64,000 nucleotides of DNA from the NCBI GenBank assembly GCA_023653095.1, contig JAMNXP010000001.1, forward strand, positions 388,853-452,852, given 5' to 3'. A program made the position numbers and the translations under genes. Shown here in pieces: positions 53,243 through 62,407 of this stretch (position 1 is the stretch's first letter; the number at the start of each line of letters is the position of its first letter). The notes below the pieces were generated by a model. It made no database searches. It was not told where the DNA came from and worked only from the letters and a program-made list of their open reading frames with translations. This stretch comes from Bacteroidia bacterium. Its GTDB lineage: Bacteria; Bacteroidota; Bacteroidia; NS11-12g; UBA955.

Positions 53243-56200
53243 TTAGCGAATATCTATCGTAATTTTCTCATCGGTGGCGAATCCTCCTTCAAATCCCACT
53301 GAAAAGGTAAATTCTCCACCCTCAAATTGACGTTTTAAGCCTGAACCAATAAAGGTTAAATCACTTTTACTGAAAGGCACTTCCACTAAAACCGATTCAT
53401 TCTTCTTAATCATTACCTTCTTAAACCCAACCAACTTCTTCACCGACGGAGTTACTGATGCAAAAAGATCACTCGAATAGATTTGCACCACCTCTTTTGC
53501 ATCGTAATTGCCCGAATTTCTCACTGTAACACGCGCTGCCATGAGTGAATCTCCATAACGAACAATTTCGAAGTTGCTGTATTCAAAGTTGGTATAACTC
53601 ATCCCCCATCCAAAGTCAAATAATGGCTGATAAGCGTTTTTTCCAAAATTGACATCGTTGTTTTCGGTGTGTTTACGGTCATAGTGCACCACATCCCCCG
53701 AAAAACGGGGATATGTAAAGGGTAGTTTTCCGCTGGGGACTTGCTTACCGTACAGAACATCGGCGATGGCACGTCCGCCTTCATCACCGGGCAAATACGC
53801 ATGAAGAACGGCATCGAAAAGTCCCACCAAAGAAGTAATGATTCGTGGGCGATTTAAAGTGAGAACAAGCACTGCTTTTCCACCGCGGTTCTTCCAATCT
53901 TGGATGAATTTCAAATCATTATCAGGAATATTTGTGGCGAGGTCATTGATGTTTCCGGTGACTTCCGTTCCGGGTTTTTCACCCAAGCAGTAAATTAAAA
54001 CCGCTGAACTCGATAAAACATTGTCGTATTTTCTCAATGCTTCTTCAATGGTGATCTTTCCCTTAGTTCTGTATCCATTGTTGATGCCCTGCCAACTGTG
54101 GGTCCATGCACCGTTCAATAAATCCATGTTCGAAGCGGCATCACCCATTATAATGGTCTTGACCATTCCTTCTTGCAATGGCAAAAGAGAGCCATCATTT
54201 TTCAAAAGTGTGATGCTTTCAACGGCGGTTTGATAACTGACTTCTGCAAACTCTGGAGTACCGATGGGTAAAACGGGAATTTGAGGAAATTCACCCACCA
54301 AACCGAGTTCATATTTCAATTTCAATATGCGATAAACGGCCTCATTGATCCTGGACATGGGAACACTCCCCTCTTCCACCAGCTCAATCAATAAATCATT
54401 GAACTGAAAATCGGATGGTGTCATACTCATGTCAATGCCTGCATTGATGGCCATTTTTACTGCTTCTTTTAGCGTTGGAGCCACTTTATGGGTTGTGTGA
54501 AGCTTGTATATATCTTCCCAGTCTGTTACCGCTACCCCTGTAAACTTCAATTCGTCGCGCAATAAACCCGTTAAGATATTTTTATTGATATGAACAGGTA
54601 TGCCGTTTAGTTCGCCGGAGTTGATCATGACGGTTTTTGCTCCCGATTGAATGGCGGTTTCAAAGGTTGGAAGGTAATATTCACGCAAAGTTCTTTCATC
54701 AATCCAAGCTGGTGTGCGGTCTTTACCACTTAGGGGATAGCTATAACCTAAGAAATGCTTCATGCAAGCAGCAACCGATGTATTGATACCGTTGTTTTGA
54801 TATCCTTCAATAGCACTTTTGGTCATGGCTTTTGCCAAATGCACATCTTCTCCGTAGGTTTCGAAGAAACGAGACCATAAAGGCTGTCTTCCAAGATCTA
54901 AAACTGGTGAAAAGTTCCAAGGGATACCCGAAGCTCTTACCTCTTGGGCGGTGATTTGAGCAGCTTTTCTGACCAATGCCGGATTCCAAGTGGCCGCTTG
55001 TCCTATTTGCTGCGGAAATAAGGTCGCCCCCATGGTGTAATTCGCTCCGTGGATAGCATCGATACCATACACCACATATACACCGTTATTACCAGAATTG
55101 AAAGAGGCTTTCTGAATATCATTGATAATTGAATGCCAGCGTTGAAGTGAAATGGTTCCTGAACCACACCCCACATTCAATACTGATCCTACCTTATATT
55201 TATTGAAAGCAGTTGCCAACTTCGAAGAATCCAAAACTTGAGGTTGTTGTAAGGCACAGATATCTCCTTTGGCAATGAGTCCCAAATCAATTTGGGTCAT
55301 TTGCCCCACCTTTTCGGTTAATGACATTTTGCTTATTTTAGACTTGATTTTTTGATCTAAAGTCAATCCTGATTCAGCACCGTATCTCAAACCAAGCAAT
55401 TTAAGTCCTTTTTGTACATCAATATGATTGTTGAAATGCTTCCAAAAAAGTCCAGTACGGTAGTTTTCCATCATCACCACAATAGGACCTTGATCTATGG
55501 CTAGATACCAAGGCTTAGACCAATTTTTATGTTCTGAGAATGCATCAATGAACCCATACTTTTTGAAATATTTGGATTTATTAATATACCAATTTGATAA
55601 GCATTTCACTGATAATTGAGGAGTGTAAGGAAAAGAGGAAAGGGCCGCCGTTGGTGATATCACCCCTTCGTCACGCGATGAATCTGGCGCATGTCCCGAG
55701 TAAAAATTCACTGAATAACTGGCTGTCAGTCCCCAAGAACTGTCACCGTATCCTTTGTATTTCAATGGATTGTTAACGCACCATTGATAATTATTCAGAG
55801 TTTGATGGATGTTTTCTTTACCAAAATCAGCGTAATTATCTTGCAATCCCATTGGATCTAAGGCTACAAATGAATAATGTGCCCAAAACAAGGGCCCTCC
55901 ATTTTGTAAATCACCCTGGTGTCTGAGCTGAAGCGGAAAATAAGCCTGTTTCTGCTTTGAAGAAATTTTGTTGATTCCTGCTACTGAACCATCTGACTGA
56001 GCCTGTGCCCAACCCTTATGATAAACAGTTGGTTTGATTGGGTGTGTAGGAGATGAAGCCGCCAAAATGTACATGATTAAACACTCATTATACCCTTTTA
56101 CCGCGAAATTCATGGCCCAACCGTGGCTTGGACTCCAATGCCAATAAAGAACGTCTTCTCCCTTTGTGTACCAATCAAACTCAATTTCTCTCCAGAGTTT

Positions 56201-56788
56201 GGTGATGCGCTTATTGATTTTTGTTATTCTAGAATTCTTGGGGATGCTTCCATTTTTCAATCCCTCAGAGAAAATCTGCTGAACCGAGAGAAATCCTTGC
56301 ATTAAAAAACTACTTTCCACCAAGTCTCCTCCGTCGTCTTTTGGACTGAAAGGCTTGACTTTTCCGGTGTTTCCATCGAGCCAATGCGGCCAGGCACCGT
56401 GGAAGCGATCGCATTTTTCAAGGAAGGACAAATTGCGTTCGTATCGGGCCAGCAATTGATCAAGAGTGATCCATCCTCTTTTATATCCTACCATAATGGC
56501 CATCACGCCAAAGCCTGAACCGCCTGTTGTGATGATGTGTTCGTCTTTATCTGGGTAATCACTATCGAGGTGAATTCGTTCACGGGCCAAACCTGAATTA
56601 GGCTCTGCCCCATCCCAAAAGTATTGGAAAGTTCGGTATTGAACGGTGTCAAAAATTCTTTTTTCGGACTCCGAAAAATCAGAATATGAAGTGTACTTTT
56701 GAATTGGAACATTTTGGGCATTTAGCTTAGAAAATGCACCACAAACGCTCAAAAACAGAATGATGATTGAATTGTACCTCATGCGCAA
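53243..56788 (-). CDS. GH144-GH3 fusion enzyme (predicted beta-1,2-glucan saccharifier)
   Basis: The 1181-residue exported protein (signal peptide ending in LNAQ) joins two glycosidases. Residues about 35-465 are GH144 (RTFQYFWDGAEPNSGLARER, HGAWPHWLDG, YWHWSPSHGWAMNF, ISPTAALSSFPYTP, AIDQGPIVVMMENYRTGLF), the family of endo-beta-1,2-glucanases. Residues about 475-1181 are GH3, with nucleophile D756 in GVAVTDWEDI, the catalytic GTEVTGN region, and a fibronectin-like C-terminus. The GH3 part is of the YGIDAIHGANY (exo-glucanase) type. No T9SS domain is present, so it is probably periplasmic. One chain could cut beta-1,2-glucan internally and release glucose. The fused order is directly seen; substrate is from family knowledge. 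Confidence 0.9.
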   Translation of the reverse strand: MRMRYNSIIILFLSVCGAFSKLNAQNVPIQKYTSYSDFSESEKRIFDTVQYRTFQYFWDGAEPNSGLARERIHLDSDYPDKDEHIITTGGSGFGVMAIMVGYKRGWITLDQLLARYERNLSFLEKCDRFHGAWPHWLDGNTGKVKPFSPKDDGGDLVESSFLMQGFLSVQQIFSEGLKNGSIPKNSRITKINKRITKLWREIEFDWYTKGEDVLYWHWSPSHGWAMNFAVKGYNECLIMYILAASSPTHPIKPTVYHKGWAQAQSDGSVAGINKISSKQKQAYFPLQLRHQGDLQNGGPLFWAHYSFVALDPMGLQDNYADFGKENIHQTLNNYQWCVNNPLKYKGYGDSSWGLTASYSVNFYSGHAPDSSRDEGVISPTAALSSFPYTPQLSVKCLSNWYINKSKYFKKYGFIDAFSEHKNWSKPWYLAIDQGPIVVMMENYRTGLFWKHFNNHIDVQKGLKLLGLRYGAESGLTLDQKIKSKISKMSLTEKVGQMTQIDLGLIAKGDICALQQPQVLDSSKLATAFNKYKVGSVLNVGCGSGTISLQRWHSIINDIQKASFNSGNNGVYVVYGIDAIHGANYTMGATLFPQQIGQAATWNPALVRKAAQITAQEVRASGIPWNFSPVLDLGRQPLWSRFFETYGEDVHLAKAMTKSAIEGYQNNGINTSVAACMKHFLGYSYPLSGKDRTPAWIDERTLREYYLPTFETAIQSGAKTVMINSGELNGIPVHINKNILTGLLRDELKFTGVAVTDWEDIYKLHTTHKVAPTLKEAVKMAINAGIDMSMTPSDFQFNDLLIELVEEGSVPMSRINEAVYRILKLKYELGLVGEFPQIPVLPIGTPEFAEVSYQTAVESITLLKNDGSLLPLQEGMVKTIIMGDAASNMDLLNGAWTHSWQGINNGYRTKGKITIEEALRKYDNVLSSSAVLIYCLGEKPGTEVTGNINDLATNIPDNDLKFIQDWKNRGGKAVLVLTLNRPRIITSLVGLFDAVLHAYLPGDEGGRAIADVLYGKQVPSGKLPFTYPRFSGDVVHYDRKHTENNDVNFGKNAYQPLFDFGWGMSYTNFEYSNFEIVRYGDSLMAARVTVRNSGNYDAKEVVQIYSSDLFASVTPSVKKLVGFKKVMIKKNESVLVEVPFSKSDLTFIGSGLKRQFEGGEFTFSVGFEGGFATDEKITIDIR

Positions 56789-56840
56789 GCAAGTTACTGT
56801 ATATTTTACAAAAAGTAAAAACCTAGGAATGTACTTTTTA

Positions 56841-56848
56841 CAAAACTA
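56841..56848 (-). promoter_or_regulatory. Possible -7 box of the GH144-GH3 fusion gene
   Basis: The minus strand reads TAGTTTTG, 52 nt before the ATG at 56788, inside the 64-bp divergent promoter region shared with the GH31 gene. That region also has ACAAAAAGTAAAA and GTACTTTTTAC, partly symmetrical. Confidence 0.35.
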
Positions 56849-56852
56849 CGTG

Positions 56853-59800
56853 ATGTTTAAGTTATTAAAGAAATTCAATTTAACACTATTGTTCCTTGTT
56901 CTTGGGACTTTGAGCATGAGCTCAAAAATGGTGAATGCTCAGAATCCGAATTTTCAAACGCTTGAAAAACGCATTTTTAAATCTAACGAAGGAGGCATTG
57001 ACTTACCCTACAGAATATATGTCCCCAGAGAAAAAAAAGAAAATCTACCCGTAGTTTTTTTCCTTCATGGACGAGGAGAATGCGGCACCGACAATGAGAA
57101 GCAATTGAACAACGGTGGGTATTGGTTGCTAGAGTATGCTGTGACGAAAGAACCGGCTATTTTGATTTATCCGCAATGCCCTGAAAACTCTTATTGGAGC
57201 AATGTAAAGCGTGAGGTAGATCCTAAAACAGGGAAGATTCACTTTGAATTTCAAGAAGGCGGAGCCCCCAGCGAAGCCATGAAAAGTCTGCAGGAATTGA
57301 TGCGCCAAGTTCTTAATGAGAAAAATGAGTTCAGCATTGATGGTAGACGTGTTTATTTGAGTGGCTTATCCATGGGTGGAATGGGAGCGCTGGAATTGGC
57401 AAAGCGCAATCCCACTATATTCGCAGCAGTGGCAGCCATTTGCGGCGGCGGAGAAATGGGAAATCCAGAACCGCTAAAAGGCACCAGATTTTGGTTGTTC
57501 CACGGACTGAAAGACGATGTAGTTGACCCAACGTTCAGTAAAAAAGTTGAGAGCGATTTAAAAGGTCTTGACGTTCGGTCGACATTCTATCCAGATGCTA
57601 ACCATAATGCTTGGGATGCTACCTTTCAAAATCCACAGGTATTGAAATGGATGTTTTCAACTCACAAAAATCAAAAGAGCAATTACCTGATCAATCAAAA
57701 ACTCACTGCAAAGGAATGGACTCTTGACACCCGAGATTATACCCTAAAAATCAAGACAGCCAAGGCAGGAACTTTGGCTTTTGAATATCAAAAAAACAAA
57801 ACAAGACACCATTCTTACGGGCTGGCCGAATCGTATGAGAAAACCATAAATGATGCACTCAGCAGTGATACATTTACCAAAATGACCGTCACTAAGGGAG
57901 AAAATGACTTGGTCACATATTCAAGTACATACAAACATTTAACGATTCTGATTCATGAAAACCCATTCACTTTTAAAATAATTGATGAGAGAAAACAATC
58001 GCCTTTCCCTATTTTAGAAGACCACACCAGCGACCCAGTGATTCAAAGTCCGGGAAAGTGGGTGAAAAATTTCAAGATGGCTAATCAGGAGATTTTTCTG
58101 GGTTTGGGAGAGAAAACCGGTGGATTAAATCGCGCGGGAAACTCGTTTACCCTCTGGAATTCAGATAATCCGGGTTACACAGGAAACACTGACCCCTTGT
58201 ATCAATCCATTGCCTTTTACTATGGGGCACACAACGGACACACCTACGGTATTTTGTTGGATCATTCGCAAAAGAGCAAGTTCAATTTCGGAGCGGCGCA
58301 AGATTTTACGAGTATAGAAGTGAACGATGACCATTTGGTGTTCTTTTTTATTCCGGGGGACAATTTGACTGAAATAGCCTCTAAATACCGACAGTTGACG
58401 GGTTGCACTCCCTTGCCTCCCAAGTGGAGCTTGGGCTACCATCAATCGAGATGGAGTTACCGATCTAAAGAACAAATTGAACACGTTGTAGAAGGTTTCA
58501 AAACACACAAATTACCCTTAGATGCCGTGCATTTTGATATTCATTACATGGATCAAAACAGGGCATTCACCTTTGACACGATTAGATATGGCAATCCTAA
58601 AATGTTGATACAATCGTTGCAAAAAAAGGGAATTCACCCGGTGTGCATCATTGATCCGGGCATTCAAGTGAACAGCGATTATTCGGTGCATGAATCTGGT
58701 TTGAAGAACAACGTTTTTGTGAAATACCCTTCTGGGAGACTCTACGAAGCCAGTGTTTGGCCAGGATTGTGCCATTTTCCTGATTTTTCGAACCCAACTA
58801 CACGCACTTGGTGGGGCGACCAAATGAAGTATTATACCAGCATGGGTCTGGATGGATTTTGGAACGACATGAACGAGCCCGCTGCTTGGGGAAAAGATGT
58901 TCCTGAGTACTTGGTTATGAATCGCGAAGGTTTGATTGGAAACATGGTTGACTGTAGGAACGCCTACGGAAGTTTGATGGCCATTTCTACCAGATTTGCG
59001 GCTGAACAGCAGCTTCAAAAGCGTGTTTTCAATCTAACTCGTGCAGGCATGACGGGTATTCAGCGCTATTCGGCTGTTTGGACGGGAGATAATGTAGCTT
59101 CAGACGAACACTTGATGTTGAGCATTAAACTTTTGACCTCTTTGAGTATTTCAGGGGTGGATTTTGTAGGCGCTGATATTGGTGGATTCATGGGGAACGC
59201 TTCTCCTCAATTGTTCACCCGTTGGATGACCGTCGGCGCATTTACTCCTTTTTTCAGAGGACATAAAATGTCTGATGAGGCCATGGCAGAACCTTGGCTT
59301 TACGGTGAAAAACACACAGATGTTATTAGGCATTACATGAATTTAAGATATAGACTGCTCCCCTATTTATACAGCAGTTTACGCGACAGCCTCACTCCCA
59401 TCATGCGACCCATGATCTTCGAAAATACCTGGTTCAATCAAGAAATGATTGGCGGACGTTTTGAGCATCAATACTATTTTGGGAAATCTTTCTTAGTGGT
59501 GCCCGTTGACAGTAAAACCGAAGTTACCGAAATTTTATTCCCCGAAATCAACACAAGCTGGTACAGCCTCGCCCACGATGAAATATACCATTCTGGTCAC
59601 TCAATTCTTGTGAAGGCACCGCTGCATCAATTACCCGTTTTTGTTAAAGAAGGTAGTGTAATTCCAGAAAATGCCGCTCGACAAATAGTCAATACCGAAT
59701 CCAATTCTGATACCATTAACATTCACATTTATGCTACCATCCATGAAGGAAATTCTTATTTCGGAAATCTATTCTTTGACGATGGCATCAGCAAGAACAG

Positions 59801-60110
59801 CAGCTTTTGTAATTACCAAGTAAGGAACGAAAAGTGTAAACTACAATTCATCAAATCAGGTTCTCGAGAATTTCCTCACAAGAGAGTACAATTGATTTTT
59901 CATGGATTCATGGATAAACAGGTAAAACTCAACGGCAAACTCTTGAAGTTCGAACCCGAATTTCAAACGCATTTCGGATTTGATGGGTTCATCTACCAAT
60001 CAGAAGTTTACACCAAGCTAGCGCAGCCCATGTTCAAACACACGGTAGTGGTAAAAGATTTAAGCGAAATTGCCTTAGAATTCGGGAGTGATAGTAGGTC
60101 TAAACGGTAA
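56853..60110 (+). CDS. Esterase-GH31 fusion (alpha-glucosidase family)
   Basis: From ATG 56853 (1085 residues, signal peptide ending in VNAQ) the protein has two enzymes. Residues about 30-275 are an alpha/beta hydrolase of the esterase/PHB-depolymerase-like type with GLSMGG (nucleophile S173) and DANHNAWD (H251). Residues about 290-1070 are GH31, with nucleophile D672 in GFWNDMNEPA and acid/base D746 in VWTGDN, plus the LPPKWSLGYHQSRWSY entry motif. GH31 enzymes release alpha-linked glucose or xylose from non-reducing ends. The esterase could remove ester groups from the same substrate. It is divergent from the GH144-GH3 gene, and its 3' end overlaps the next GH3 gene by 36 nt tail-to-tail. 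Confidence 0.88.
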   Translation: MFKLLKKFNLTLLFLVLGTLSMSSKMVNAQNPNFQTLEKRIFKSNEGGIDLPYRIYVPREKKENLPVVFFLHGRGECGTDNEKQLNNGGYWLLEYAVTKEPAILIYPQCPENSYWSNVKREVDPKTGKIHFEFQEGGAPSEAMKSLQELMRQVLNEKNEFSIDGRRVYLSGLSMGGMGALELAKRNPTIFAAVAAICGGGEMGNPEPLKGTRFWLFHGLKDDVVDPTFSKKVESDLKGLDVRSTFYPDANHNAWDATFQNPQVLKWMFSTHKNQKSNYLINQKLTAKEWTLDTRDYTLKIKTAKAGTLAFEYQKNKTRHHSYGLAESYEKTINDALSSDTFTKMTVTKGENDLVTYSSTYKHLTILIHENPFTFKIIDERKQSPFPILEDHTSDPVIQSPGKWVKNFKMANQEIFLGLGEKTGGLNRAGNSFTLWNSDNPGYTGNTDPLYQSIAFYYGAHNGHTYGILLDHSQKSKFNFGAAQDFTSIEVNDDHLVFFFIPGDNLTEIASKYRQLTGCTPLPPKWSLGYHQSRWSYRSKEQIEHVVEGFKTHKLPLDAVHFDIHYMDQNRAFTFDTIRYGNPKMLIQSLQKKGIHPVCIIDPGIQVNSDYSVHESGLKNNVFVKYPSGRLYEASVWPGLCHFPDFSNPTTRTWWGDQMKYYTSMGLDGFWNDMNEPAAWGKDVPEYLVMNREGLIGNMVDCRNAYGSLMAISTRFAAEQQLQKRVFNLTRAGMTGIQRYSAVWTGDNVASDEHLMLSIKLLTSLSISGVDFVGADIGGFMGNASPQLFTRWMTVGAFTPFFRGHKMSDEAMAEPWLYGEKHTDVIRHYMNLRYRLLPYLYSSLRDSLTPIMRPMIFENTWFNQEMIGGRFEHQYYFGKSFLVVPVDSKTEVTEILFPEINTSWYSLAHDEIYHSGHSILVKAPLHQLPVFVKEGSVIPENAARQIVNTESNSDTINIHIYATIHEGNSYFGNLFFDDGISKNSSFCNYQVRNEKCKLQFIKSGSREFPHKRVQLIFHGFMDKQVKLNGKLLKFEPEFQTHFGFDGFIYQSEVYTKLAQPMFKHTVVVKDLSEIALEFGSDSRSKR

Positions 60111-62399
60111 GCCTTGAATGTCCATCTCTAACGTTTGAGAAGTTTGTGAACTTCCACCAGCCGAGAATTTGAATTTACCTGGTTCGAAAAACCACTCACC
60201 CTTATCGTTGTAATATCCTAATTGATCACGAGAAACTTGGATTTGCACTTCTTGGGCTTCACCCGCTTTCAACCACACCTTTTCAAAACCCACCAATTGT
60301 TTAACCGGTCGGGTGAAGGTAGCTTCCACATCGCTCATGTAAAATTGTACCACTTCATATCCGTCGGTGGATGAAGTATTTTTTACAGTTACGGTCAATT
60401 TCACCCCAGTTGAACGATAAACATTCAAATTTGAATACTCAAAAGTGGAATAACTAAGTCCATATCCAAATGGAAACAAGGGCTGATTGGATACATCTAA
60501 GTACTTTGACGTGTATTTTTGGTTATTATCGAAAGGTCTCCCTGTAGTGCGCGAATTGTAGTATATTGGGATTTGCCCTTCGTTTCTGGGAAAGCTCATG
60601 GTGATTTTACCTGAAGGATTATTTTTACCATAAAGGGTATTCACAATGGCTTTTCCGCCTTGTGTACCTGGGAACCAGCACTCCAATACGGCAGCGCAAT
60701 AAGGCAATACATCGGTTAAAACTAAGGGACGACCATTCATCAATACTAAAACAATGGGTTTGCCTAATTTGTGTAGGCTTTTAATCATATCCACTTGATG
60801 TTCTGGCAAATGAATGTTAGACCTAGATGCTGCTTCGCCACTCATTCCGAAGGTCTCCCCCACAACCAACACAATTACATCTGACTTTTTAGAAACTGAA
60901 ATGGCGCCCTTCAACAAAACTTTTGCATCTTTCGGTGCTTCAATTTGTCCGTCGTGGGGATTCAACTTCGCGATTAAATCGGCATCTTCCAACAAATTAC
61001 AGCCTTCGGCATATTTGATGTTTGCTAGATTAATGGTTGCTCCGCTTGAATTCAAAGCATCTCCTGAAGTAAGCGCGTCCCAGATGCTAATGGATTTTTT
61101 CCAATCTCCGGCCCCGCTCCAATTTCCAATTAAGTCGCGTTTGCGCTTGATGTGAGGCCCCACAAAAGCTACTTTAGCCTCTGATTTCAAGGGAAGGATG
61201 TTGCCGTCGTTTTTGAGCAACACAAACGATTCTTCGGCAGCTTTAAGGGCTGCATCAAGATGCTCGGTTGACAACATTTTAGATTGTTTTGCTTCATTAA
61301 GTCCCCTGTAAGGATCAGAAAACAAACCCAATCTATATTTTGCAATCAGTATATTCTTACATGCTCGGTCAACGTATTGAACGAATTCAGGTATATCGTT
61401 GCAAATATTCTTAAGATGAAGTAAATACAGTTCGCCCACCATGTCCATCTCAGCGCCCGCCTTAATGGAGCGACCCGCAATCGTTTTTGGTGAACCCATT
61501 CCATGATTTTCCAGTTCGTTGATAGCAGTGTAATCAGTGACCACCATGCCGTCGAAACCCCATCTCTTGCGCAGAGTTCCTTGAATCAAATCTTCATTGC
61601 ACGTAGCAGGCATGCCGTTGATGTCGTTGAAAGAGGTCATCACCGTACCCACACCGGCATTGATTGCAGCTTCGTAAGGGGGTAAATAATCGTTGAACAT
61701 TTTGTAAGTACTCATATCTACGGTATTGTAATCTCTACCGGCTTCGGCGCCTCCGTAAAGGGCAAAGTGCTTAACACACGCCATAATTTTATCATTATTG
61801 GTGTAAAGCCCATTCAAACTATAGCCTTGATATCCCCAAACCATAGCTTTGGCAATGCTTGAACCCAACATAGGGTCTTCTCCAGCACCTTCCGAAACCC
61901 GTCCCCAACGAGGGTCACGAGCGATGTCAACCATGGGAGAAAACGTCCAATTCAAACCATCGGCAGATGCTTCAGCCGCAGCAACCGATGCTGATTTTTC
62001 TACCAATTTTAAGTTCCAAGTAGCTGATAGTCCCAAGGGAATAGGAAAAATAGTTCTATGACCGTGAATGACATCATATCCCAACAACAATGGAATTCCC
62101 AAACGGGTATTTTTGATGGCTTTTTCCTGAAGTTTTCTGACCGCGACTGGGGTGAAGGTATTAAACACACCTCCAACTTCACCGCGTTCAATTTTTGCTT
62201 CTACATCTTTGCTTAAAACTGGGCCGGTCACATCAAATCCCACCGAAGGTAGATTCAATTGTCCAATTTTCTCATCCAAGGTCATTTTCAACATTAGACT
62301 ATCAACAAATTGATTTGCTCTTGCATCAAAAGATTGTGCTTCGCCAACATTCACAAAAGACCATGCGGCAAACGCCAAAAACCCGTATTTGAAATTCAT
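60075..62399 (-). CDS. bglX: GH3 beta-glucosidase (BglX type)
   Basis: From ATG 62399 the protein is 774 residues with a signal peptide ending in GEAQ, so it is periplasmic. It has the full BglX layout: TIM-barrel with PLLLGYDVIHGHRTIFPIPL split over two motifs, nucleophile D289 in GMVVTDYTAI, alpha/beta sandwich with acid/base region GMSGEAASRSNI, and a fibronectin-like C-terminus. GH3 enzymes of this type remove glucose from beta-gluco-oligosaccharides. It follows a GH144 gene by 8 nt, so sophoro-oligosaccharides are the likely substrate (inference). A start at 62486 would run into the GH144 gene and is less likely. Confidence 0.92.
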   Translation of the reverse strand: MNFKYGFLAFAAWSFVNVGEAQSFDARANQFVDSLMLKMTLDEKIGQLNLPSVGFDVTGPVLSKDVEAKIERGEVGGVFNTFTPVAVRKLQEKAIKNTRLGIPLLLGYDVIHGHRTIFPIPLGLSATWNLKLVEKSASVAAAEASADGLNWTFSPMVDIARDPRWGRVSEGAGEDPMLGSSIAKAMVWGYQGYSLNGLYTNNDKIMACVKHFALYGGAEAGRDYNTVDMSTYKMFNDYLPPYEAAINAGVGTVMTSFNDINGMPATCNEDLIQGTLRKRWGFDGMVVTDYTAINELENHGMGSPKTIAGRSIKAGAEMDMVGELYLLHLKNICNDIPEFVQYVDRACKNILIAKYRLGLFSDPYRGLNEAKQSKMLSTEHLDAALKAAEESFVLLKNDGNILPLKSEAKVAFVGPHIKRKRDLIGNWSGAGDWKKSISIWDALTSGDALNSSGATINLANIKYAEGCNLLEDADLIAKLNPHDGQIEAPKDAKVLLKGAISVSKKSDVIVLVVGETFGMSGEAASRSNIHLPEHQVDMIKSLHKLGKPIVLVLMNGRPLVLTDVLPYCAAVLECWFPGTQGGKAIVNTLYGKNNPSGKITMSFPRNEGQIPIYYNSRTTGRPFDNNQKYTSKYLDVSNQPLFPFGYGLSYSTFEYSNLNVYRSTGVKLTVTVKNTSSTDGYEVVQFYMSDVEATFTRPVKQLVGFEKVWLKAGEAQEVQIQVSRDQLGYYNDKGEWFFEPGKFKFSAGGSSQTSQTLEMDIQGLPFRPTITPEF

Positions 62400-62407
62400 T
62401 TTTATAA

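Noticed and set aside
58161-59018. Minus-strand genes inside the GH31 coding region
   Set aside because: The translations have no family features, and the opposite strand encodes an intact, motif-complete GH31. They are antisense reading frames.
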